From: Aphodosoma sp051870875
GTDB lineage: Bacteria > Bacteroidota > Bacteroidia > Bacteroidales > Paludibacteraceae
Length of the DNA stretch: 64,000 nucleotides
Direction of reading: 5' to 3'
NCBI GenBank assembly: GCA_051870875.1
Contig: JBJECG010000059.1
Location: 17,222 to 81,221, forward strand
Shown: in pieces, positions 26,657 through 35,609 of the stretch
Layout of the letters: each line of letters starts with the position of its first letter
How positions within the stretch are numbered: position 1 is the stretch's first letter
Program-made: the position numbers and the translations under genes
The notes under the pieces: model-generated
What the model was told of the DNA's origin: nothing
What the model saw: only the letters and a program-made list of their open reading frames with translations
Databases searched by the model: none

Positions 26657-28258
26657 TTATCTTTTTGCCGCCGTCTTGATGAAATCAATGAACAGAGGGT
26701 GCGGGTTGAGCACTGTGCTCGAATACTCAGGGTGGAACTGCACGCCTATATACCACGGGTGTGACGTAAGTTCTATGATTTCGCCGAGCTGGGTATCAGG
26801 GTTTACGCCTGACACTATCATACCGTTTCGTTCAAAATCGTCTTTGTACTTGTTGTTGAATTCATAGCGGTGACGGTGACGTTCCTGAATGAGGGACTTC
26901 CCGTATATGGTTTCGACTTTCGAGCCCGGCAGAAGACGGCAGGCATATGCGCCGAGACGCATTGACCCTCCCTTTTCCGATATGGTTTTCTGGCTCTCCA
27001 TGATATCTATGATTTCATGGGTGGTGTTGTGGTCTATCTCTGCAGAGTGGGCATCGGCATAGCCGAGTACGTTGCGGGCGAATTCCACGGCCATCATCTG
27101 CATGCCGAAACAGATGCCCAAGCAAGGTATGTTGTTTTCCCTGGCAAAACGTGCGGCATATATCTTGCCTTCTACGCCGCGTTCGCCGAATCCGGGGGCG
27201 ATAAGGATGCCATCATAGCCTTTCAGCAGACTGCCGATGTTAGTTTCGCTCAGATCATCGGAGAGCAGCAGATCGAGCTTGAGTTTGCGGTCGTTGTAAG
27301 CCGAGGCGTGTATGAGGCTCTCGATGATTGACTTATAGGCATCGGGCAGACGGACGTATTTTCCGACAAGAGCTATTTTCACTTCCTTTGTCGCTGAATG
27401 CAGCTTGTCGAGGAAATAGTTCCACTGCGTCATGTCGGCAACGGTGTCATCGGGGTTGTATCCAAGTCGTTTCAGCACCACACGGTCCAACCCTTCGGCC
27501 TGCATCCTGACAGGAACTTCGTAGATAGTCTTCACATCAATGCTTTCCACTACGGCTTCCGGGTCGACATTGCAGAAAAGGGATACCTTACGGCGCACGT
27601 CATCCGGTATCGGATGTTCGGTACGGAGGACAAGCACATCGGGCTGCACGCCTTCCTGCTGCAGTTCCTTGACGGAGTGTTGCGTCGGTTTTGTCTTCAG
27701 TTCTCCAGCCGCGGCCACATAAGGCACATATGTGAGATGTATGCACAGACAGTCGCGTCCCAATTCCCAGCGCATCTGGCGGATGCTTTCGATGTATGGC
27801 AGCGATTCGATGTCACCGACCGTACCACCCACTTCAGTTATCACGAAGTCGAAGTTGCCGGTATTGCCGAGCATCTTTATATTGCGTTTTATCTCATCCG
27901 TGATATGCGGTATCACCTGTACGGTCTTGCCGAGGAAATCACCGCGGCGTTCGCGGTTTATCACGTTCTGGTATATGCGTCCGGAAGTGACGTTGTTGGC
28001 TTTGGTGGACGGTACGTTGAGGAATCGTTCGTAATGGCCCAAGTCCAGATCCGCCTCATGGCCGTCGACAGTCACATAACACTCGCCGTGCTCGTACGGA
28101 TTCAACGTACCCGGATCCACATTGATGTAAGGGTCCAGCTTCTGGTTTGTCACCCTATAACCACGGGCCTGAAGCAATTTGCCCAATGATGCGGAGATGA
28201 TGCCTTTGCCGAGTGCCGATGTCACGCCACCTGTCACGAATATGTACTTAGTAGCCAC
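26657..28258 (-). CDS. pyrG: CTP synthase
   Basis: A 533-residue enzyme that aminates UTP to CTP using glutamine. The N-terminal ATP/UTP domain has GGVTSALGKGIISASL, and the C-terminal class-I glutamine amidotransferase has CLGICFGMQ with the nucleophile Cys and a final HPEY signature (FHPEYSSTVL). Length matches the family. A TAACTTTG box at 28309-28316 on the minus strand likely serves as its promoter. Confidence 0.97.
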   Translation of the reverse strand: MATKYIFVTGGVTSALGKGIISASLGKLLQARGYRVTNQKLDPYINVDPGTLNPYEHGECYVTVDGHEADLDLGHYERFLNVPSTKANNVTSGRIYQNVINRERRGDFLGKTVQVIPHITDEIKRNIKMLGNTGNFDFVITEVGGTVGDIESLPYIESIRQMRWELGRDCLCIHLTYVPYVAAAGELKTKPTQHSVKELQQEGVQPDVLVLRTEHPIPDDVRRKVSLFCNVDPEAVVESIDVKTIYEVPVRMQAEGLDRVVLKRLGYNPDDTVADMTQWNYFLDKLHSATKEVKIALVGKYVRLPDAYKSIIESLIHASAYNDRKLKLDLLLSDDLSETNIGSLLKGYDGILIAPGFGERGVEGKIYAARFARENNIPCLGICFGMQMMAVEFARNVLGYADAHSAEIDHNTTHEIIDIMESQKTISEKGGSMRLGAYACRLLPGSKVETIYGKSLIQERHRHRYEFNNKYKDDFERNGMIVSGVNPDTQLGEIIELTSHPWYIGVQFHPEYSSTVLNPHPLFIDFIKTAAKR

Positions 28259-28308
28259 TGTTATGATGTATTAATGGGTTTATCGCATGAGAAAAACAAT
28301 ATTTCGTG

Positions 28309-28316
28309 CAAAGTTA
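28309..28316 (-). promoter_or_regulatory. -7 box for pyrG
   Basis: On the minus strand this reads TAACTTTG, fitting TAnnTTTG, about 50 bases ahead of the pyrG start. A TTTTG lies upstream of it but with a spacer near 24, longer than ideal. Confidence 0.55.
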
Positions 28317-28564
28317 CGAAAATCTTTTGAATGCGGTGTACAAAATCGCCGAAAACATTGCAGCCTCCACATATCCGTCAATAGAGCCATACCAACAGCC
28401 GTATTCATCGGCCATATCCATGCCGGTAAAAGAGGCGGGATGCTCTTTGCATACCACTTGGCCGGTGACTATTACAACAGGCGATGGAAGCTGGTTGTCC
28501 GCCGGTAAGATGTTACGCCTGGTTTCATCGAAAAGATACGATCTAAACAGAACCGAAGACCATA

Positions 28565-28577
28565 GGGGGGGGGGGGG
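28565..28577. repeat. Homopolymer run of 13 G
   Basis: Thirteen consecutive G on the plus strand in the pyrG/tetR gap. Such tracts slip readily during replication. It is about 130 bases upstream of the tetR promoter and about 250 bases ahead of the pyrG promoter, so any effect on expression would be indirect. Confidence 0.9.
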
Positions 28578-28709
28578 AAATTAAATTTTTTGTATCCGGC
28601 TGCTGCTTTTTTCAAACACTTTCCGCAATATGGCATTTGACCTTTGACTCTACAGACTCTGCATTTGTGTGGCGAAGTGATGTTTTTGCGGGTTTTAGGG
28701 GGCGATTTG

Positions 28710-28741
28710 TTTGGCAACACAATATTATTGTCTTATCTTTG
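28710..28741 (+). promoter_or_regulatory. Promoter for the TetR-family gene
   Basis: TTTG at 28710-28713, a 20-base spacer, then TATCTTTG at 28734-28741. Elements and spacing fit the Bacteroidota consensus, with a leader of about 35 bases to the ATG at 28784. Confidence 0.75.
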
Positions 28742-28783
28742 CAAATCCGAAGGCGGATATTCCGGACCCATCCGTTTCCTGCA

Positions 28784-29386
28784 ATGATAAACGACACCGC
28801 CATGCACTCCAAGACGCGCGCACTGATAGTGGACAATGCACGTCGGATCTTTGCCGACAACGGCAAGGACGGTGCCACTATGGCCGATATTGCCACGGCT
28901 TCCGGCAAAAGCCGTCGTACACTGTACACTTATTTCAGCAATAAGGATGAAGTGTATCTGGCTGTGATTGAAAATGAACTGGCTCATCTGGTGGAGCGTC
29001 TGCAAGTGGTGATGAACAGGAGGCTTTCTCCTGAAAGAAAGCTTGAGGAATACATCTTCACGCGCTTCGAGGCCGTAAAGGAGGCTGTGGAACGCAACGG
29101 TTCGTTGCGAGCGGATTTCTTCAGGAACATATACGAAGTGGAGAAAGCACGCCGACCGATTGACGTCAAAGAGATACGAATGATAAAGCAGATTCTCGAC
29201 TGCGGTGTGGACGAAGGCGTGTTTGCCGTGAAAGCCGACCGCACGCAATGGACGGCAATGATGATGCTATACGCCCTGAAAGGCCTTGAAGCACCGTACC
29301 TTAAAGAAAGTATAGGAAAATACATACGCAATCACCGTGCCGACATCGTCGATACGGTTTTCCACGGATTGCTATCCAGACGCTGA
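28784..29386 (+). CDS. TetR-family transcriptional regulator
   Basis: A 200-residue regulator. The promoter at 28710-28741 places the start at ATG 28784 rather than the longer frame upstream. The N-terminal HTH is classic: NARRIFADNGKDGATMADIA, then SGKSRRTLYTYFSNKDEVYL (about residues 15-55). The C-terminal region is helical and should form the dimer and ligand pocket; it matches no specific family I can name. Ligand and regulon are unknown; pyrG lies divergently and rpsO follows on the same strand with its own promoter. Confidence 0.85.
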   Translation: MINDTAMHSKTRALIVDNARRIFADNGKDGATMADIATASGKSRRTLYTYFSNKDEVYLAVIENELAHLVERLQVVMNRRLSPERKLEEYIFTRFEAVKEAVERNGSLRADFFRNIYEVEKARRPIDVKEIRMIKQILDCGVDEGVFAVKADRTQWTAMMMLYALKGLEAPYLKESIGKYIRNHRADIVDTVFHGLLSRR

Positions 29387-29436
29387 ACGTTGTTTGCATA
29401 CAATACGGCAAAGCTGCAACAAATATTCTCCGGACG

Positions 29437-29468
29437 TTTGCGTAATCGGGAAAAAGATTGTACCTTTG
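29437..29468 (+). promoter_or_regulatory. Promoter for rpsO
   Basis: TTTG at 29437-29440, spacer of 20, then TACCTTTG at 29461-29468, about 40 bases ahead of the rpsO ATG. A good consensus fit, as expected for a highly expressed gene. Confidence 0.8.
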
Positions 29469-29508
29469 CGGCCACAAATCTTACAAACCAAACAAATATC
29501 TTTCATCT

Positions 29509-29778
29509 ATGTATTTAGACGCAGAAAAAAAGAAGGAAATCTTTGGTAAATACGGAAAGTCTAACACTGATACCGGCTCACCTGAGGCTCAGATAGCATT
29601 GTTTTCATACCGTATCAACCATTTGACTGAGCACCTCAAGTCAAATCACAAAGATCATAACACAGAACGCGCTTTGCGTATGCTTGTAGGTAAACGCCGT
29701 CGTTTGCTCGACTATCTTATAGAAGTCGACATCAAGCGTTACCGTGCCATCATCAAAGAGCTCAACATCCGCAAGTAA
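29509..29778 (+). CDS. rpsO: 30S ribosomal protein S15
   Basis: An 89-residue protein, the standard S15 length, that binds 16S rRNA early in 30S assembly. The signature from GSPEAQIALFSYRINHLTEH to the RMLVGKRRRLLDYL motif is intact. I start at ATG 29509; an upstream in-frame start at 29458 precedes the likely transcription start. Single-gene unit with a strong terminator. Confidence 0.97.
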   Translation: MYLDAEKKKEIFGKYGKSNTDTGSPEAQIALFSYRINHLTEHLKSNHKDHNTERALRMLVGKRRRLLDYLIEVDIKRYRAIIKELNIRK

Positions 29779-29823
29779 CCGGCGGATCGTACTTTGCGCT
29801 GCTTCGGGAGGTTTCTTTCAGAA

Positions 29824-29892
29824 CCCCCTGCTGAAACAGACAGGACGGGATGAATAAGCAATTCATCCCGTCCTGTCTGTTTCAGCAGGGGG
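29824..29892. terminator. Perfect 32-bp hairpin between convergent rpsO and glycan operon
   Basis: Arms 29824-29855 and 29861-29892 are perfectly complementary over 32 bp with a 5-base loop AAGCA. It sits between rpsO (plus) and the flippase gene (minus). A U-tract is weak on both sides, so part of its role may be RNA 3'-end protection. It is one of the longest perfect inverted repeats in the window. Confidence 0.8.
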
Positions 29893-29901
29893 CATTACGT
29901 C

Positions 29902-31383
29902 CTATTTCACTTTCCGCTTCATCTTTGCCAACGCAGATGTTACTGCCGGCATGACTATGTCGCGTATCTCGTAGTACGCACTCAGGCGAAACTTGCAGCA
30001 AAGGAAGGCATATATTGCAATACATAACGGCACACCAATACACAATGCAAGAAACGGGTTGTCAATCAGTGCGCTTACGCCCAGACCTACTGCAAGAATG
30101 ACCAGCGCATTCAGTAAATACATCCAATAAGATCTGACCTGTTTGACAAAACCGTAGTTCATCAGCCTTTTGGTATAGTAGGTGTTGAGATACAGGGCTA
30201 TGAAAGCATACACCACCCGGCCTACACATATTGCCATCACACTCTGAAACAGGATGGATATCCCCAATACTGTAAATGCTATCACCTTTTTTATCACCTC
30301 CAACTTGAGTACGAAATCCGAACGTCCCTTAACCTTAATCAGGTTGAGATTGGATATTATCACCCCATCCCATATATAGGCGAAGGCAAGTACCTGCATC
30401 AGCGGTATGGCCGCTGCCCACTTGTCGGTAAAAAGAAAGAGTATGATAGGTCTGGCAAATCCGCACAGCAGCATCAGCATCGGAAACGTTAGAAATGCCG
30501 ATATGCTTATGTATTTCTGGTATATGTTTATGAGGCGGCTCTCCTGATCCTGGATGCTGCTCAACAGAGGGTATGACACTCGTCCCAGCACGTGTGTCAC
30601 ACTGCCGTTGAACAGTTTGTTGAACGTGTCGGCTCTTGAATAGTACCCAAGTGCAGCCGCATTGAACTTTTTGCCTATCACCAGCCCGAATATATTTTCA
30701 TATACAGATGATATGATTTGTGCCGCAAACAGTTTTGATCCGAACGAGAACAGCCTGCGAAACGACTCCTTGCTGAACTTTGCAGTAGGCAGCCAACGCA
30801 CGAAATAGTACGACAATATTGTGGTCAGCACAGCATCAGAGAGCGTCTGTCCGACCAATGCCCAGACTCCGCATCCGCAGCAAGCCATTGTTATGCCGAC
30901 ACCTCCCGACAGAATGCCAGAGGTAAGTGATATCTTGGTGCTTGTCTTGAAATCGAGCTCCACGGTCAGCATCGTCTTGCTTGTAGACGACAGTGCCGAA
31001 ATCACCAGTGAAATGCAATAAATCCGTATTATACCTGTGAGTTGCGGCTCTTTATAGAAATCCGAGATAAGAGGTGCGGTGAAAAAAAGCAGCAGGTATA
31101 TCAATCCCGCCATTGCAGTGTTTATGTAGAATACGGTGGAATAGTCGCTCTGCGTCCTGTCCTTGCACTGAATCAGGGCACTTGCAAATCCTCCGTCTAT
31201 AAATATGGCCGACAGTCCGACAAATATGGCAAGCATACCTACAAGGCCATATTCCGCAGGAGTAAGTATTCTTGCCAGTATCACGGTGACTACGAACTGT
31301 ACTATCTGCCCGGAATAGCGTTCGATTACCGTCCAGGCCACGCCTTTGATGGCTCTTGATTTCAATTCCTCTGTCATTGTCAA
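29902..31383 (-). CDS. Polysaccharide flippase (Wzx/MOP family)
   Basis: A 493-residue membrane protein with about 14 hydrophobic spans and the lipopolysaccharide-biosynthesis opening GVAWTVIERYSGQIVQFVVT, then ILTPAEYGLVGMLAIFVGL. The MOP-superfamily shape (PF01943/PF13440 kind) indicates export of lipid-linked glycan units across the inner membrane. It is the last gene of the operon; the acyltransferase upstream is 3 bases away. The substrate is presumably the phosphoglycerol- or amide-decorated glycan made by the upstream enzymes. Confidence 0.9.
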   Translation of the reverse strand: MTMTEELKSRAIKGVAWTVIERYSGQIVQFVVTVILARILTPAEYGLVGMLAIFVGLSAIFIDGGFASALIQCKDRTQSDYSTVFYINTAMAGLIYLLLFFTAPLISDFYKEPQLTGIIRIYCISLVISALSSTSKTMLTVELDFKTSTKISLTSGILSGGVGITMACCGCGVWALVGQTLSDAVLTTILSYYFVRWLPTAKFSKESFRRLFSFGSKLFAAQIISSVYENIFGLVIGKKFNAAALGYYSRADTFNKLFNGSVTHVLGRVSYPLLSSIQDQESRLINIYQKYISISAFLTFPMLMLLCGFARPIILFLFTDKWAAAIPLMQVLAFAYIWDGVIISNLNLIKVKGRSDFVLKLEVIKKVIAFTVLGISILFQSVMAICVGRVVYAFIALYLNTYYTKRLMNYGFVKQVRSYWMYLLNALVILAVGLGVSALIDNPFLALCIGVPLCIAIYAFLCCKFRLSAYYEIRDIVMPAVTSALAKMKRKVK

Positions 31384-31386
31384 AAA

Positions 31387-32490
31387 CTATCCGAACAGGA
31401 TCCTGTTCATTTTGTTGGTCACACGTGTAAAAACAGACGCCACAACCATCGTGACCGGTATAACCGTCAGGGCGAATACCAGTCCGTGTTCGTTCAGACC
31501 GCATCCGGCTGCAGCAATCATCACTAACCTTTGGAGTATATAGATGGAAAACGCATTGATGCCAATCCAACGCAACACTCTGTTGTCGAACTTTATCCGC
31601 ATGGTCAGCAACACCACCGCAACGGCAAACAGCGGGGCTGAGAAAATGTGGTTTGCAGACATTGCCGCTTGTCTCGCCGGATTGTTGTCTGCCAGTATGT
31701 CTCCCCTGTTGGCAAGGCTGCCCACAAGGTATATGGCTGCAAACACGATGGCCGTACAACACATTGCCGCACTCCATCTCCGCCACGATGCAGCATACCG
31801 TTCAATCTTTTCTTTGTCATAGGAATAAAGCATTCCGACCGGATATGCCATTATGGTGTCAAACCAATACGCCTGTTTGCCGGCAGCGACGAGGGCTGTC
31901 ATAACAAGGAATGACAGGAAACAGGTCAGCATCGCAATTGTACCAAGGCCCGATTTCAGGCGGTCGCTTATCCTCATGCCGGCATACGTTGCAAGATACA
32001 GCACCAGTATGTCGAATACGAACCAATTGCTGTTGCCAATGCTTTCATAACCAATCCAGCACAGCACATATTCCCGTGGCGAGTATCTTACGCCCGATAT
32101 CAACGACAGTACAAGGTACAGAACTACAGCCGCCACAAACATAAGCCACACTTTCAGGAAACGTTTTTTCATGAATGTGCGGGTATACACACCCCTGTTC
32201 CGCTTCAGTGCCTCCATCACTCCATATCCGGAGTAGAAGAGAAACATCACCACCACCATCTGCCCAAAGACAAGCATTGCAGCATTAAATATACAACTAT
32301 ACTGCATATTGCCCCCCCCCGCAATATATCCTCTCATGTGCGAGAACAAGATCAATATCGTGAATATCCCCTTTACCGATTCCGTCTGAGGCTTGTCTAT
32401 ATAGTCAGGAAACTGCTCTCTCGAGAATTTGAGACCCCAAAGGCAGACAGCTATCAATGCTACAATCAGGACGTCCATCATCAGAGCCAA
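31387..32490 (-). CDS. Acyltransferase-3 membrane protein with G9 coding tract
   Basis: A 367-residue multi-pass membrane protein of the acyltransferase-3 type (O-acetyl or other acyl transfer to sugars). About ten spans follow an N-terminal TILILFSHMRG segment, where H51 is the usual catalytic-site His. Codons for residues 58-60 (AGGGN) lie in a run of nine G on the coding strand (32312-32320). Change in length of that run would shift the frame near residue 60 and stop the protein early, so the gene may switch on and off. It overlaps the upstream glycerophosphotransferase-like gene by 10 bases. Confidence 0.8.
   Translation of the reverse strand: MALMMDVLIVALIAVCLWGLKFSREQFPDYIDKPQTESVKGIFTILILFSHMRGYIAGGGNMQYSCIFNAAMLVFGQMVVVMFLFYSGYGVMEALKRNRGVYTRTFMKKRFLKVWLMFVAAVVLYLVLSLISGVRYSPREYVLCWIGYESIGNSNWFVFDILVLYLATYAGMRISDRLKSGLGTIAMLTCFLSFLVMTALVAAGKQAYWFDTIMAYPVGMLYSYDKEKIERYAASWRRWSAAMCCTAIVFAAIYLVGSLANRGDILADNNPARQAAMSANHIFSAPLFAVAVVLLTMRIKFDNRVLRWIGINAFSIYILQRLVMIAAAGCGLNEHGLVFALTVIPVTMVVASVFTRVTNKMNRILFG
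32312..32320 (-). repeat. G9 tract inside the acyltransferase gene
   Basis: Nine C on the plus strand, nine G on the coding strand, covering three glycine codons. Runs this long in surface-glycan genes are classic sites of slipped-strand phase variation. In this copy the gene is in frame. Confidence 0.9.
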
Positions 32491-33779
32491 ATGCCTTTAA
32501 CAATGTCGTTATACATATTCTCTGCCACGGTGCATCCGTTTGGCGGGGTAAGAAACTCTTTGCAGAACCTCACTCTCGCCTCTTTCATGGAGTCTGTGTT
32601 TCCCAGCACAGTGTCTCGGATGAAAGTCCCTACTTCAGCCGTATTTTCCGCCTTATAGTGCAGTGCCAGACATTTAAGCCCGAAATCATCGGCCGTGCGG
32701 TATATCTCGGTCCAATCCCCGGAAGCAAAGAGCACAGGTTTTGACGTAAAAAGATATTCGCCGGTGAAGCTGCCGCAGTTGTGGATCATGGCATCGGAAG
32801 TCTTGAAAAGGTCAATGAAGCCGCCGGTTTCAAGCTGGGTATTTTCCATCGTGGCCCATTTTTCATAATAGGCGTCCGTTCGTTCACCCCCCCAGTCAGG
32901 ATGATTGTACAATGTCGTTTTCAACATGGGGTGCGGCTTGAATGCTATCTGAATGGAGTCTCTGTACCTCTCTGCAAGGTCTGTCATATAGTCATAAAGC
33001 CACAAAAAAGCAGCTCTGTTGAGCATCTTGTTTGTCTCTATCCTGAAGTGCGGGGCGAATATTATCCGTTTTCTTGTCTTGCCGTCACCAATCTTTTTCC
33101 ACGGGTCAACGTCCGACTTGGCAAAAAACAAGTCGGCATGGGGCTCACCTGCGACACAAACGTTCCGTCCCTTGTTGTATGTCAGCCGTCTGGCAGTTGC
33201 CAGATGCAGTTCTGTGGCATGGTAGTACCGCCAGGCTATGTTGTTGTAGTCTGCATTGTAGTTCCAATTGTCGCCCACCGTCAGCAGGGCGTAGCTGTTG
33301 TAGCAAAGCAGCCTGTCGGTGAATTTTTCCCAGGCAAGTGCATCTGTGAACAGTTTCCTGTAGTTCTGCGGGTAAAACAGTATGTCAGGATCGAGGCTCT
33401 CCAGTTTGGCAGACACCTCGTTGTCATCGTCAGAACACACGTAATATGGTATGCCCTTGCCGTCAAAATACCTGCGGAGCAAGTCAACCGCAGATTGCCG
33501 CTCAACCGCAGAAAGCTGGCGCAGCGGATGTATGATAATGCTGACGCTAAAGCGTTTGTCTTGTACAAGCAGTTCATACAGCCCCTGGTTGCGCCACATT
33601 GGCAGCGATGATGCTATCAATATTACGTTTGCACAACCGCGTCTGCGTATCCCGGCAATGCGCTTGCGGTGTATCCTGTCACGTCTGTCTATCTGCAAAT
33701 ACAGGTGATAGTAGCACCATTTCAACATTCGGTTATGTTCTGTAGCCTTGAGTATGGCTGCTTTATAGTTTGATGCCAT
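32481..33779 (-). CDS. CDP-glycerol glycerophosphotransferase-like enzyme
   Basis: A 432-residue protein. The C-terminal half carries the glycerophosphotransferase signatures: FKPHP (281-284) and a 330-349 segment reading AMIHNCGSFTGEYLFTSKPV, the SDxSS-like donor-site region of TagB/TagF enzymes. The N-terminal half is unusual for the family and may define the acceptor. Such enzymes add glycerol-phosphate from CDP-glycerol to a glycan or lipid carrier. The TagD-like gene in the same operon would make the CDP-glycerol. A G7 run lies at residues 295-298. It overlaps the acyltransferase by 10 bases. Confidence 0.75.
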   Translation of the reverse strand: MASNYKAAILKATEHNRMLKWCYYHLYLQIDRRDRIHRKRIAGIRRRGCANVILIASSLPMWRNQGLYELLVQDKRFSVSIIIHPLRQLSAVERQSAVDLLRRYFDGKGIPYYVCSDDDNEVSAKLESLDPDILFYPQNYRKLFTDALAWEKFTDRLLCYNSYALLTVGDNWNYNADYNNIAWRYYHATELHLATARRLTYNKGRNVCVAGEPHADLFFAKSDVDPWKKIGDGKTRKRIIFAPHFRIETNKMLNRAAFLWLYDYMTDLAERYRDSIQIAFKPHPMLKTTLYNHPDWGGERTDAYYEKWATMENTQLETGGFIDLFKTSDAMIHNCGSFTGEYLFTSKPVLFASGDWTEIYRTADDFGLKCLALHYKAENTAEVGTFIRDTVLGNTDSMKEARVRFCKEFLTPPNGCTVAENMYNDIVKGIWL

Positions 33780-33843
33780 CAGTGGAAATCGTCAGTGTTT
33801 CGGATTGCATAAGCCATGTACTGTTTGCCACATGACCATGCCG

Positions 33844-34887
33844 TCAGTCTGTCAGGTTCAAGAATTGTTCTGCACACCAGAGTTGCCATTTCTGGTTACC
33901 GGTAAGTTTGTCCATGGGAATGTCTTTCCTGAATTCAGGGCGTTGCGGACCGCCCCAATTGCGGAAAGCCGAGTCTACGGGACGGGGCATCGGTATTTTG
34001 GACGGTACCGGCAGTTCTGGATACTTCATTGCATACAGCTCGCGGACAAGGTATTTGGGTTCGCCGTTGCAGACGCGGGTCATGTCAAGGGGGTCTGCCA
34101 TCACAAAGCAGGAGTATGGGTCGTAATAAGGCATCCATGCCGCTCCAAACGCATTGAGATACGAGCCTGAACTTTCAACTGAAAATACCTCGTCCATAAA
34201 CTTCATGTAGTCGATATTATTGTCCGGCAGGCGGTATTTCTCATACAGTTCCAGCATACTGACAGGATTTGCAAGGACCAGATCCGGGTCAAGAAAAGTG
34301 TATCTGCTGACAAAACCGTCAAACGTCCACTTTGTTGTGATAAGCTTGTCCATGCCTCCAAAAATCAAATCCGCGCTTTCGCCTACCAAGAGTACCTGCA
34401 CACCGTCTGCCTTTGCCAGCCCGGCGACCTTGTATATTTGCGGTTCTATTGAATGTACAGGCGCAAATTTCGCCTTCATCACAATCGGAGCGTACTTTAT
34501 GTAGTCATCCATCGTGATGTCCACAAGGTGATGTTTCAAACCGAATTTTTCACAATATACCTTTGCCCTTGCCACGTCTTCATCAAACACTCCTGTTGTT
34601 GAATCAAAGGTGTATGCATGACTGCCGGGTTTCAAGTAAGCCGCCAGATTGGCACTGTCCATCCCGCCCGAAAGCAGGATGCCGATACTGGAATATTTAT
34701 TGTACAGGTATTCAAACTGCTTGCTGATTCCGCGGTCTATATCAGCCGCCGTCTTCACCGGAATACGATGATCCGCGTCTGCCGGGCGGAAGTTCTTGTG
34801 CTGGAATCCGTCGCAAAAATCGACACCGTCTTTCCATATATACCTGAAAGCCATATATGAACTCAGGCAGAAATCTTTATCAACCAT
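33844..34887 (-). CDS. Asparagine-synthase-like amide ligase (no glutaminase domain)
   Basis: A 347-residue member of the asparagine-synthetase C-terminal (PP-loop) group. The PP-loop is SGGMDS (73-78), and GESADLIFGG (169-178) matches the conserved ADE/FGG region. It lacks the N-terminal class-II glutaminase domain, so it cannot itself free ammonia from glutamine. A similar protein recurs in Bacteroidales surface-glycan loci beside nucleotidyltransferase and glycerophosphotransferase-like genes, so an acyl-adenylate or amide-forming step in glycan decoration is plausible; the true substrates are unknown. It lies between the TagD-like gene (16-base gap) and the transferase (64-base gap). Confidence 0.75.
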   Translation of the reverse strand: MVDKDFCLSSYMAFRYIWKDGVDFCDGFQHKNFRPADADHRIPVKTAADIDRGISKQFEYLYNKYSSIGILLSGGMDSANLAAYLKPGSHAYTFDSTTGVFDEDVARAKVYCEKFGLKHHLVDITMDDYIKYAPIVMKAKFAPVHSIEPQIYKVAGLAKADGVQVLLVGESADLIFGGMDKLITTKWTFDGFVSRYTFLDPDLVLANPVSMLELYEKYRLPDNNIDYMKFMDEVFSVESSGSYLNAFGAAWMPYYDPYSCFVMADPLDMTRVCNGEPKYLVRELYAMKYPELPVPSKIPMPRPVDSAFRNWGGPQRPEFRKDIPMDKLTGNQKWQLWCAEQFLNLTD

Positions 34888-34903
34888 AGTCTTGTGTTTT
34901 TAT

Positions 34904-35338
34904 TTATTTCACATCGAGAAGATCTGTCTTGCGCATGGCATCGAGAGCTTCCGTTATCTTAGTACTGGATATGCCCTTGGTGTAAGGGAAATAGATGATT
35001 CTGATGCCAGCTTCTGCAAAATCCCGCTCATATCCCCTCCATTTGTCAGTGTTGTACCAGTCGTCTCCCACAAAGAGTATTTGCGCGCCTAATTTCTTGC
35101 AGGCGGCAAGTTTGTCCATATCATACTGTGGAACTGCGGCATCCACATATTTGCACGAACGTACCAGTTCGATGCGGTCTTCAAAAGGTATCATCGCACT
35201 CTTGCCCTTATATGCCACCAGTTCATCGACAGTAACGCCGACAATCAACTTGTCGCACATACCTTTTGCATTTTTCAGGAGATTGAGATGACCTATATGA
35301 AAAAGATCATATACTCCTGTTGTATAACCGATTACCAT
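34904..35338 (-). CDS. TagD-like glycerol-3-phosphate cytidylyltransferase
   Basis: A 144-residue nucleotidyltransferase of the cytidylyltransferase-like superfamily. It has HxGH at 14-17 (YDLFHIGHLNLL) and the KGISSTKI motif at 121-128. This combination, near the TagD length, points to CTP:glycerol-3-phosphate transfer giving CDP-glycerol, although a CTP:other-alcohol-phosphate specificity cannot be ruled out. It is the first gene of the five-gene operon, which fits its role as donor-maker for the downstream transferase. Confidence 0.8.
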   Translation of the reverse strand: MVIGYTTGVYDLFHIGHLNLLKNAKGMCDKLIVGVTVDELVAYKGKSAMIPFEDRIELVRSCKYVDAAVPQYDMDKLAACKKLGAQILFVGDDWYNTDKWRGYERDFAEAGIRIIYFPYTKGISSTKITEALDAMRKTDLLDVK

Positions 35339-35465
35339 ATTGTCTGCAGTTTTAAGGTTAAAACCTGAAATACAAGGTTATAACACAACGCACGCCTGAC
35401 AGGCCCTGTCATGTCTTTCCGATACACGGTATCCTGTTTTTCAAGGCAATGAGAATAATTGACAA

Positions 35466-35473
35466 CAAAGGTA
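35466..35473 (-). promoter_or_regulatory. -7 box for the glycan operon
   Basis: On the minus strand this reads TACCTTTG, with GTTG about 18 bases upstream in place of TTTG. It sits about 130 bases ahead of the TagD-like gene. Confidence 0.6.
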
Positions 35474-35601
35474 CTACAATTATTTTATAAACAACGATGC
35501 TTTCTTCCATTTTCGCAGCTTTTTTCTCTTGAAAATGACTTCGTTTCATGGAAAGTTGCATTATTCCGGCAAAAAAGTACGGGTATTTGGCAGAGTTTCG
35601 C

Positions 35602-35609
35602 TATATTTG
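35602..35609 (+). promoter_or_regulatory. -7 box for parA
   Basis: TATATTTG fits TAnnTTTG, about 72 bases ahead of the parA ATG. No clear TTTG -33 element at 19-20 bases. Confidence 0.5.

Larger units (their letters stand above)
28259..28783. other. Divergent gap with homopolymer G tract
   Basis: About 525 bases between pyrG (minus) and the TetR gene (plus). It holds the pyrG -7 box, a run of 13 G residues and the tetR promoter, each listed separately. The small open frames here show no family features, so I call none. Confidence 0.5.
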
